Shown: in pieces, positions 1 to 5,913 of the stretch | How positions within the stretch are numbered: position 1 is the stretch's first letter | Layout: every line of letters begins with the position of its first letter | Source of the DNA: JAASSS01 sp021767745 | Lineage (GTDB): Bacteria; Pseudomonadota; Gammaproteobacteria; UBA5335 | Reading direction: 5' to 3' | Length of the DNA: 6,163 nt | NCBI GenBank assembly: GCA_034189165.1 | Contig: JAXHVN010000036.1 | Span: forward strand, 1 to 6,163 | The notes under the pieces: generated by a model | Told to the model about the DNA's origin: nothing | Database searches by the model: none | Seen by the model: only the letters and a program-made list of their open reading frames with translations | Made by a program: the position numbers and the translations under genes

Positions 1-2
1 CG

Positions 3-143
3 GCCGGGCACGAGCTGGCCGCGCCGCCGGCGCCAGCGGCCGCGGGCGGGCCGGGATTGACGCCGGTCGGGCAGGTCTATCGCGACCCGACCAGCGGCCA
101 ACTGCTGCTGTTCGAGGCCGCGGCAGGTGAGTCGCGCCCATAG
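3..143 (+). CDS. C-terminal end of an unidentified protein (5' truncated by window edge)
   Basis: The frame is open from the window edge and ends at TAG 141-143, giving 46 residues. The visible part starts with an Ala/Pro/Gly-rich stretch (about residues 5-18) that looks like a flexible linker. It ends with a more ordered segment containing GQVYRDPTSGQLLLFE, which could be a short beta-hairpin-like tail. I do not recognise the family. The gene is on the opposite strand to everything else in the window and converges on the M48 peptidase gene, whose stop lies 32 bp away. It is therefore transcriptionally separate from the minus-strand cluster. The coding call rests on the sensible amino-acid composition and on the clean junction with the next gene; no start can be seen. 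Confidence 0.55.
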   Translation, partial: AGHELAAPPAPAAAGGPGLTPVGQVYRDPTSGQLLLFEAAAGESRP

Positions 144-170
144 ACGCGGGCGATATCAGCGCCCATGGGC
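134..170. terminator. Convergent gene junction with short alternative hairpins, possible weak bidirectional terminator
   Basis: GGGCG at 148-152 can pair with CGCCC at 160-164 (7-nt loop) or with CGCCC at 135-139 (8-nt loop), so two mutually exclusive 5-bp GC stems are possible. The octamer GCGCCCAT occurs twice, at 134-141 and 159-166, and 161-170 is the perfect palindrome GCCCATGGGC. The position between two convergent stop codons fits termination. There is no T-run on either strand, so a classical intrinsic terminator is not demonstrated. Confidence 0.3.
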
Positions 171-175
171 TTCGC

Positions 176-2005
176 TCAGCAACCGTCTCGCATGCGCGCC
201 AGCGACCCGCTGAACGAGCTCCGTAGGTTCTGCAAGACGAACGGCGGGACCAGCGGCAATCCTGTCGCCTGCGGTGCGGTGTCGGCTGGGTTCGAAGCGG
301 CGGTCTGTCGCTGTTGCGACTGCAGCTCGCAGTAGAGCTCGGCGTATCGGTCACGGAAGTCCGGCCGCTGGGCGATGGGTGCGACGGCACAAATGGGGTG
401 CAGGTAGGCGGCTGCCGAGTCCATGCACTGGAGATAGATCCCATCGATACTCTGGCCGTTTCGCGCTGCCGCGAAGATGCGCTCCGGCAGGTAGTGCTGG
501 TAGTCGCCGAACTTTACCTCGGCCGCTTCCACCGCCGCGTAGGCGCCAGCCTGGTCGCCGGCCTCCCAGCGGTGCGCGAAGAGCTTGGCATAGGTGCGCA
601 CGCCAGGATGAGTGCCTCTGGCAGCGAGATCGAGATTGGCGATGGCGTCCGCCCGCTCGCCCTGCGCTTCCCGCAGTTGATACTTCAGCCAGCGGCCTTC
701 CCCGTAATGCTTGAAGCGGCCGCTGCTGGCCGGCTTGATGGAGGCGAGCCCCTGTTCGACCCTGCCCGCCTGCAGCTGACTTCGCGTGTCCATCACGGCC
801 TGACGCACGTCCAGCAGCGTGGCGAATTCCGCCGAGGCCTGTAGGGCTTCCAGCCGCTGGGCCCGCGGTTCGCGATCAAGCGTGTCCGCATACTCCCGGT
901 CGATGTAGCGGCGCAGCGTCTTCGCCCGCTTTTTCGGGTCGGGATGGTCGGGGCGGAGCCGATCGAGCACGGACAGGCGAGCGGCGTCGACGAGGCCTCT
1001 TTCCACCGTTTGCCGCAGCTCCTTGAAGAAGTCCGCTGGCGTGCTTTGCCCGTTGTTGATGGGTGTCAGCGTCTTGGAGATCTGCTCTCCCGTCATGTTC
1101 TTCAGGTAATCCTGGTAGGAGTTGAACAGTCGCGTGAAGTGGTTCTCGCGCGCCAGCATGGCCTGCTCGAGTTTCAGGAACACCAGCTCGGCGTAGTCGG
1201 GCGAATAGCCGGCGGCGGCGATCAGGTCGATGGCCAGCAGGTCTGCCTCGTCCTCGTGGCGGCGACTCCAGTGAGGCATGAACACGTCTTCCATGACGTC
1301 GTGGTAGCCATCGTAGAGATCGAGCGCCTTGCCCTGTCGCTCACGCACCTCGACCTCATCGATGTTGATTTCGCCGCTGTCGCGTACCGCGTCGAAGTCG
1401 ATCGCGGAGATAGTGCCGCCGAGCCTGGCCAGCTGCAGCGCGACTTCGCTGGAGCGGCGGGTCTCTTCCAGGAAGTCTTTGTGGCCCATGTGGCCGAGCA
1501 GTACATGCGCCAGTTCATGCGCCAGCACAAAGGCGAGCTCATCCTCCACCTCCGCCTGCTCCAGCAGGCCCACATGCACCACGATCGTGTCGTCCGCGCT
1601 GGCCACGGCGTGATACTCGGAGGGTGGGAAGAAGCTGGACGCCAGGTGGACGGTGACCGGTGGCGACGGGTGCGACCATTGGTTCTGCAGCACATCCACC
1701 AGCGATTGCAGATATGCCTGGCTCGCGCCCGGCGGGAAGATCGTGCCGTCGCCCACGGCCCGCAGCGGCAGGATGTAGGCGGCGGGTAGCGCTGAGACCG
1801 GCTGCGCTGGCGGGTGAGCCTGCTCCATGAAGGTGCCCTTGCGCGGCATCGGACTGCGGGTGAAGGGCAGATCGAACTGAGCGGCGGCAGTGCTGCACGC
1901 GCCCAGCAGGGCCACGACCAGCAGTCCCCGGCGCGACAGACTGGGACCGTGGCGCTGAGGCCGATCTGCATCGGCGGGGTTCGGGCGATGGAGTGGGCGC
2001 TTCAT
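176..2005 (-). CDS. M48-family zinc metallopeptidase, probable exported lipoprotein with helical-repeat C-terminal half
   Basis: This 609-residue protein carries HELAH at residues 163-167 (zinc-binding His163 and His167, catalytic Glu164). It also has the M48 third-ligand region RRHEDEADLLAIDLIAAAGY, where Glu251 and Asp255 fit the family's ExxxD motif. The N-terminus has a twin-arginine-like SRRGLL (24-29), a hydrophobic stretch (28-36) and a lipobox-like LGAC with Cys37. Ser follows the cysteine, so an outer-membrane lipoprotein is possible; cleavage after Ala41/Ala42 by ordinary signal peptidase is the alternative. Residues about 385-515 look like TPR-type helical hairpins, as in BepA-like periplasmic M48 proteases that degrade or help assemble outer-membrane proteins, but the protein is longer than BepA. 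Four further cysteines (527, 539, 559, 609) lie in the C-terminal part, the last being the final residue. The start is supported by GGAGGA (complement of 2012-2017) 6 nt upstream. It is 45 bp downstream of the small exported protein gene, probably in the same operon. Substrate unknown. Confidence 0.9.
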   Translation of the reverse strand: MKRPLHRPNPADADRPQRHGPSLSRRGLLVVALLGACSTAAAQFDLPFTRSPMPRKGTFMEQAHPPAQPVSALPAAYILPLRAVGDGTIFPPGASQAYLQSLVDVLQNQWSHPSPPVTVHLASSFFPPSEYHAVASADDTIVVHVGLLEQAEVEDELAFVLAHELAHVLLGHMGHKDFLEETRRSSEVALQLARLGGTISAIDFDAVRDSGEINIDEVEVRERQGKALDLYDGYHDVMEDVFMPHWSRRHEDEADLLAIDLIAAAGYSPDYAELVFLKLEQAMLARENHFTRLFNSYQDYLKNMTGEQISKTLTPINNGQSTPADFFKELRQTVERGLVDAARLSVLDRLRPDHPDPKKRAKTLRRYIDREYADTLDREPRAQRLEALQASAEFATLLDVRQAVMDTRSQLQAGRVEQGLASIKPASSGRFKHYGEGRWLKYQLREAQGERADAIANLDLAARGTHPGVRTYAKLFAHRWEAGDQAGAYAAVEAAEVKFGDYQHYLPERIFAAARNGQSIDGIYLQCMDSAAAYLHPICAVAPIAQRPDFRDRYAELYCELQSQQRQTAASNPADTAPQATGLPLVPPFVLQNLRSSFSGSLARMRDGC

Positions 2006-2050
2006 GGGAAATCCTCCGCGGGGGGTGACGACGCTCGCGTCGCGGCGGGC

Positions 2051-2548
2051 TCAGCGATCGGCACATCGCGCTTGCAGTTCGCGGATCTGGTCGGCGCTCA
2101 GGCCCAGCCGGGTGGTGTAGTGATCCGTGTCCGGCCCCGGGCCGATGGACATCTCTGTGACTTTCAAGCACCAGTAGGACAGATCGTCGAGCGGCGGCGG
2201 CTCGCCGGAATTGTTCATCGCGACATCGAAATAGAACCGGCGGCCACGTACGGGTTGGCCGGCTGCCGTGCAGAAGATGACCTGGCCGTTGTCGTTGCCA
2301 AGTACGGGGATCGCGCCGCCATGACTGGCGAGCAGGCGCTCGAACTCTGTGACCGACAGTTGGACGTTTTCCTCGGACAGACTCTTGAGGCGGATCGGGT
2401 CGCGCGGTGTAGTCAGACCCTGGATGGTGCCGGTGGCGGGGCAGTCGCACCGAACGGGTTCGCACGCCGCCGCGTGTGCGAGGTGCCAGCCGGACAGCAA
2501 TCCGCCCAGGACGATGAGCCGCATGGCGATACGCGAGAGTCGTGGCAT
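2051..2548 (-). CDS. Small exported protein with six cysteines, function unknown
   Basis: This 165-residue protein begins with a typical signal peptide: basic residues in MPRLSRIAMR, a hydrophobic core at about 10-20, and an Ala-rich cleavage region (AHAAA, 24-28). The predicted mature protein of about 137-139 residues has six cysteines at 29, 34, 36, 93, 127 and 162. The even number, together with export, suggests disulfide bonds in the periplasm. The mature part looks globular (for example the stretch RRFYFDVAMNNSG) with no transmembrane segment. I recognise no family or catalytic motif. AGGAGA (complement of 2556-2561) lies 7 nt before the ATG and supports this start over the internal Met9. 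It is the first gene of a probable two-gene unit with the M48 peptidase, so an inhibitor, chaperone, substrate or adaptor of that peptidase is conceivable, but nothing in the sequence proves this. Confidence 0.8.
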   Translation of the reverse strand: MPRLSRIAMRLIVLGGLLSGWHLAHAAACEPVRCDCPATGTIQGLTTPRDPIRLKSLSEENVQLSVTEFERLLASHGGAIPVLGNDNGQVIFCTAAGQPVRGRRFYFDVAMNNSGEPPPLDDLSYWCLKVTEMSIGPGPDTDHYTTRLGLSADQIRELQARCADR

Positions 2549-2597
2549 CGAAGATTCTCCTGCTTCGGTCCGGTACGCTTAGCCGTGTACGGTTATT

Positions 2598-2627
2598 ACT
2601 TTAGCTAACACTGTCGCCGTTAGGCAA
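2598..2627 (-). promoter_or_regulatory. Candidate sigma70-type promoter for the exported-protein/M48 pair
   Basis: Read on the minus strand, TTGCCT (complement of 2622-2627) and TAAAGT (complement of 2598-2603) are separated by 18 bp. Each matches four of six bases of the sigma70 consensus. The surrounding 2592-2610 patch is strikingly AT-rich for this GC-rich window, which is the better argument. An alternative -10 is TAATAA (complement of 2593-2598), but it has no good -35. Initiation here would give a leader of roughly 40 nt before the ATG at 2548. The -35 lies within the hairpin at 2611-2642. Confidence 0.35.
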
Positions 2628-2642
2628 CAGCCTAGGCGACAG
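2611..2642 (-). terminator. Strong bulged hairpin at the end of the CHASE2 gene, candidate terminator or 3' end structure
   Basis: CTGTCGCC (2611-2618) pairs perfectly with GGCGACAG (2635-2642), and inside it TAGGC (2621-2625) pairs with GCCTA (2630-2634). The loop is AACA, and the only irregularity is a 2-nt GT bulge at 2619-2620, so there are 13 base pairs in total. The CHASE2 stop codon (2632-2634) is inside the stem. On the minus strand the hairpin is followed by TGTTAGCTAAAGTAATAA, which is AT-rich but not a true T-run. An intrinsic terminator is therefore plausible but imperfect. An mRNA-stabilising 3' end or an attenuator between the two gene pairs is the alternative. Confidence 0.5.
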
Positions 2643-4623
2643 GAAGCAGATCCTCGAGCTGCTTGCGCAGAGTCAGCGTGTAGACCAAGGCGCCATAGCC
2701 GAGCACACCGGCGTAGTTGATCGGCGGAATGCCGCTGCGGGCCAGACCGTAGGCCGCTGCCGCGGCCAGCAGGAACAGCACGGCGAATGCCAGGGCATGC
2801 AGGGTCAGCGCTCTCAGCGCCTTGAGCCCCCAGGCGCGGGCGGTGCTGTCGGCGGCGGCAGCGACGAACGCGAAACCGCTGAGCATGATCAGCAGCACCA
2901 CGATCACATCGGCAGGCGCGGGATCCCGCGCCGGGCCGAGCCCGGCCTTGAGCACGACAGCGAATCCCAGCAGCAGCCCGAGGATCGCCGCCAGCGGAAA
3001 CCAGAACGCCGTCCCGCCGTCATCGCGGGTTCGCCGTGGGAGGGCGGTGAGCGGCAGCAGCAGGAGCAGCACGCCGATCAGGACGTCGATGCGCAGCTGC
3101 ATGGCTGCCCGGGCGGTACCGGCCAGCGACACCAAGACGATATAGATCGCACTGGTGGCCCAGCCGCCGATCAGCAGCAGTTCCTGCGCCGTGAGGCGAG
3201 GGTGCCCGGATGGCGCCTCAGAACCCGCATCCGCGAGGCTGCCGTCGCGCTCGATCCGGGGCGAAGTGGCACCGCTGGAGCGATGCCGGGCCGATAGCCG
3301 TGCGCTGAGGGTGAAGGCCAGGCAGACGAACGCGGCCAGCAGGCCGACCTCGTATAGGTCACCCACCGTCAGGCCGGCCATCTCCACCGCGACCGGGGGG
3401 CTGTGCCAGTACACGTCGGTGCCGTTGCCTTCGATGAGGTTGTCCAGCGCCATCGCGTGCATGTACACCCCAGGCAACTGCCCCTGTACCGGCGAGCGAA
3501 CGACGTCGGCATTGCCGGAAAAGTCGAAGCCGACCAGGACGATCTTGTCCTGCATCAGTTCGCGCAGCTCGTCGCGCAGCTCCCCTTCCTGGTCTTCGGC
3601 CGGGGTGGCGACGGCCGTGGCGAGGTGGATCGCGGCGTAAGGGAGCGTCAGGTGGTAAGGACAGCGCTGTTCGCCATATGCCGGGTCCACCCCCTGGACC
3701 AGCTCGCGTACCAGCACACTGACGTGCTGGCGCCAGTGCCAGGCCGGCGCGCTGTTGCATCCGGCGGTGTCGACCAGCGGGATATCGCTCTGGTGGTGCG
3801 AGAGATGCCAGCCCCAACGCACCGCCATGTTGCGTCGATCGGGTGGGGGTTCTGCCAGTGCATCGCACCAGGTACGCCAGGCCGGGCTGCTCTCAATGGG
3901 GCGGCAGTGGTGCCGATAGCGCCGGTAGAGGACCTCGGCTGCCGACGTCGACGCCGCACCCACGGTCGCGGTCTCGGCAGGGTGGCGCAGGATGTAGGAA
4001 TCCGGCGGCAGATCGTTGCGCTGATCGACGGCGCCAAGGTAGGCGACCTGCGCGATGCGTCGCTGGATCTGAGCGGCGGTGGTGGGTGCGTGCGACAGGC
4101 CGTGCGCCGAATAGGCGCCGACGACCACTTCGACGCGGCCGCAGCTCCCATCGGCGCGGGGTGGATCGGTGGCGGCGTCGCCCCGCGCCGAGCGGCCGGT
4201 GATGTTGCCGAGCGTTGCCAGGAAGTCCTCGAACCCTTCGGGATCGCCCCGGTCGGTCAGGAACACGGCGTCGTAGAAGATGACGCTGGGGCAGAGCGTG
4301 ACGGCGATCCGGTCGAGAATCTCCGCATGGTCGGACCAGTCCAGCGGCCAGGTGGCCTGCAGCTGTTCCCGCGCCGGTTCATCGAAGATGACGACGCGAA
4401 TCTCCGATTGCCCCTTGCGCACCGGCCCCGGCGCCCCGCCGGGCGGCTCGATGATCGTCCCGTAACTCGGCGCCACCAGACGGGCGATCGACGCGGCCGA
4501 TTGGCGATCCGTCGCGGTGGTGATGCCGAAGGGGTCGAGCCAGGTCGCCAGCAGCGCTCCGAAGCTTGCCAGCACTGTCTTCAGCAGGATGAGTTGCCAG
4601 ATCCCTGCACGCCGAGCTGCCAT
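2632..4623 (-). CDS. CHASE2-domain multi-pass inner-membrane protein without a recognisable output domain
   Basis: This 663-residue protein has an N-terminal membrane segment (about 8-28), then a large region (about 30-415) resembling CHASE2, an extracytoplasmic sensor domain found in bacterial kinases and cyclases. Family-like signatures are IRVVIFDE (75-82), the WPLDWSDHAEILDRI stretch (92-106) and, near the end, KIVLVGFDFSG (360-370) followed by LPGVYMHAMALDNLIEGN (383-400). Six cysteines (111, 161, 240, 253, 289, 321) lie in this region. Seven more hydrophobic segments follow, near 419-440, 481-502, 512-528, 539-560, 571-591, 605-625 and 634-651. Basic loops (441-450, 529-533, 592-604, 652-654) fit the cytoplasmic side, giving eight segments with both ends inside. 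No kinase, cyclase, GGDEF or other effector domain is present. The open frame continues upstream to 5121, but the ATG at 4623 has AGGAG 6 nt before it, and the extension overlaps the patatin gene and is Arg/Ala-rich. The patatin gene ends 59 bp upstream. The ligand is unknown. Confidence 0.85.
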   Translation of the reverse strand: MAARRAGIWQLILLKTVLASFGALLATWLDPFGITTATDRQSAASIARLVAPSYGTIIEPPGGAPGPVRKGQSEIRVVIFDEPAREQLQATWPLDWSDHAEILDRIAVTLCPSVIFYDAVFLTDRGDPEGFEDFLATLGNITGRSARGDAATDPPRADGSCGRVEVVVGAYSAHGLSHAPTTAAQIQRRIAQVAYLGAVDQRNDLPPDSYILRHPAETATVGAASTSAAEVLYRRYRHHCRPIESSPAWRTWCDALAEPPPDRRNMAVRWGWHLSHHQSDIPLVDTAGCNSAPAWHWRQHVSVLVRELVQGVDPAYGEQRCPYHLTLPYAAIHLATAVATPAEDQEGELRDELRELMQDKIVLVGFDFSGNADVVRSPVQGQLPGVYMHAMALDNLIEGNGTDVYWHSPPVAVEMAGLTVGDLYEVGLLAAFVCLAFTLSARLSARHRSSGATSPRIERDGSLADAGSEAPSGHPRLTAQELLLIGGWATSAIYIVLVSLAGTARAAMQLRIDVLIGVLLLLLPLTALPRRTRDDGGTAFWFPLAAILGLLLGFAVVLKAGLGPARDPAPADVIVVLLIMLSGFAFVAAAADSTARAWGLKALRALTLHALAFAVLFLLAAAAAYGLARSGIPPINYAGVLGYGALVYTLTLRKQLEDLLPVA

Positions 4624-4625
4624 GG

Positions 4626-4639
4626 ACGACTCCTGTCGT
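4626..4639 (-). promoter_or_regulatory. Ribosome-binding site of the CHASE2 gene in a small hairpin loop
   Basis: On the minus strand ACGAC-AGGA-GTCGT (complement of 4626-4639) forms a perfect 5-bp stem with the Shine-Dalgarno AGGA as the four-base loop, just upstream of the ATG at 4623. The site decides the start of the CHASE2 gene against the much longer open frame. Whether the hairpin affects translation cannot be judged from sequence. Confidence 0.45.
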
Positions 4640-4682
4640 GGTCCCGCCGGTGGCCTCGAGTTGACGCGATCGGTGGCGCGGC

Positions 4683-5795
4683 CTAGCCCGTGCCGATCTG
4701 ATCCGCTGCCGTCGGCGCCGTCGCCTGCGCCTCGATCCGGGCCACGAGCCGCCGGGCAGCGCTGGCAATGGGCCCAGCCTGCTCCTCCAGATATCGCTCC
4801 GTCAGCTCCACGAGCCGGGAGACGGCAGCGGGCGAGGCGTCGTCCATCGCGAGCATGGTCTCCGGCAGGTGCGGATCGAAGCGGAAGTAGCTGTCGTCGC
4901 GCGCGAAGAAGGCGGCGAGATGGTGGTCCACCGAATCGACCTGGCCATCCAGCATGGCGTCGATCAGCGGCAGGTTCAGCCGCGGATCGAGCCAGCGCAT
5001 CGCGCCCCATGCCTCGAGACGCGACAGTGGCAGCTTGCGATTCGCCTGGCCGGTGCCGATCGAGATCAGCAGTTGCGGCCGTGGCATCGGCCGCCCGCTG
5101 AGCGCGTGCGTCAGCGCGCACAGCGCCGGGTTGTTAGCGAACAGTGCGCCATCGACGATGACGTCGCTGCGCGAGCCCTCGAGGGGGCGAATCTCCACCG
5201 GCGGGAAGAAGATCGGTGCGGCGGTCAGCGCCCGGACCAGGTGCCGAAGGTGATAGTCCTCGGTGGGCGCGACCCGGGCGCTGGCGCTCGAGAAGAACCT
5301 GGCGGTGCGGTGGCGAATGTCGTAGCCGGGTAGCAGGACGGGCGTGCGTAGCTCCGAGAGCAGCAGGTCACCGAGTATCTCCTGCAGGATCGCCCGGTAA
5401 CGCTGCTGGTCGTACGCCGGCCGCACGACCTGCTTGAGTCGCACCCAGCGCGTCCGCGGGAAGGCCTCCTGACCCCGCCGCGCATAGACGTCTACCAGAT
5501 CATCGGTGGTCATCAGCGGGCGCCCGTCGGCGCCGGGGCCGCTCAGGCCGACCGCCAGCAGGGCGCCGGTGGAGGTGCCGGCAATCAGATCGAAGTGGCG
5601 TGCCAGTGGCTGGCAGGGCCGTCCGGCGGCACGGTCGGCTTCATGGACGGCCGCTTCGATGCGCTGCAGGATCAGCGCCGGGATGAGGCCCCGGAGGCCG
5701 CCGCCGTCGATGGACAGGATACTGACCGGCGACGCAGCTGTCGGCGCGACGTCAGCAACACGCGTGCCCGGCCCGCCTGCCATGTTCGCGTCCAT
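4683..5795 (-). CDS. Patatin-like phospholipase (serine lipid acyl hydrolase)
   Basis: The 370-residue protein has all the hallmarks of the patatin family: the oxyanion-hole loop DGGGLRG (30-36) after SILSI, the nucleophile elbow GTSTG (73-77, Ser75) and the catalytic aspartate in VDGALFANNPA (Asp215). The block LTAAPIFFPPV (190-200) before it and the later SIGTGQANRKLPL (245-257) are also family-typical. Such enzymes use a Ser-Asp dyad to hydrolyse acyl esters of membrane lipids. No signal peptide or membrane segment is visible, so it probably acts in the cytoplasm or at the inner face of the membrane. Overall architecture and length resemble the PNPLA8/Pat17-type bacterial patatins, which include CapV, the CBASS effector; no cyclic-nucleotide synthase gene is in the window. 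The open frame begins at 6047, but its first 84 residues are Arg-rich and overlap the neighbouring gene. ATG 5795 has GGAAGGGTGG just upstream. It is probably co-transcribed with the CHASE2 gene, 59 bp downstream. Confidence 0.93.
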   Translation of the reverse strand: MDANMAGGPGTRVADVAPTAASPVSILSIDGGGLRGLIPALILQRIEAAVHEADRAAGRPCQPLARHFDLIAGTSTGALLAVGLSGPGADGRPLMTTDDLVDVYARRGQEAFPRTRWVRLKQVVRPAYDQQRYRAILQEILGDLLLSELRTPVLLPGYDIRHRTARFFSSASARVAPTEDYHLRHLVRALTAAPIFFPPVEIRPLEGSRSDVIVDGALFANNPALCALTHALSGRPMPRPQLLISIGTGQANRKLPLSRLEAWGAMRWLDPRLNLPLIDAMLDGQVDSVDHHLAAFFARDDSYFRFDPHLPETMLAMDDASPAAVSRLVELTERYLEEQAGPIASAARRLVARIEAQATAPTAADQIGTG

Positions 5796-5913
5796 GAATC
5801 CACCCTTCCGCCGGCGCCGAACACGAGGGCTCATCATCGTGCGGCATGCCGACCGTCCAGCCGTCGCTAACGCACGATAGCCGATCTGGCGGATGGGGCA
5901 TAGGCAGGCGCGA
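5796..5913 (-). promoter_or_regulatory. Intergenic region upstream of the patatin gene with an 8-bp inverted repeat
   Basis: This 118-bp gap contains the perfect inverted repeat ATCGTGCG (5836-5843) and CGCACGAT (5871-5878), separated by 27 bp. The palindrome GGCATGCC (5843-5850) overlaps the end of one arm. On the minus strand TATCGT, overlapping the first arm, matches four of six bases of a -10 hexamer, but there is no convincing -35. The repeat could be an operator or a long-loop terminator stem of the upstream gene; no T-run follows. The patatin ribosome-binding site GGAAGGGTGG is at the downstream end. Confidence 0.3.

Noticed and set aside
944..1789. Long plus-strand open frame (281 codons) opposite the M48 gene
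   Set aside because: It is the complement of clearly conserved HExxH-containing coding sequence, has no recognisable motif, and is the kind of shadow frame expected in GC-rich DNA.
1539..2465. Minus-strand 308-codon frame bridging the small exported protein and the M48 gene
   Set aside because: It is out of frame with two well-supported genes that have signal sequences and ribosome-binding sites; its composition is Arg/Pro/Ala/His-rich.
3403..4686. Plus-strand open frame of 427 codons opposite the CHASE2 gene
   Set aside because: The minus strand carries coherent CHASE2 signatures and membrane segments there; the plus-strand translation is His/Arg/Gly-rich without domain features or a convincing start.
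4624..5121. N-terminal extension of the CHASE2 reading frame by 166 residues
   Set aside because: It overlaps the patatin catalytic gene in another frame, is Arg/Ala-rich as expected of antisense or shifted GC-rich frames, and the ATG at 4623 has a good ribosome-binding site and leads straight into a membrane segment.
4683..5795. CBASS defence operon
   Set aside because: Only the patatin resembles a CBASS effector. No CD-NTase or accessory Cap gene is present in the window, so the label is not supported.
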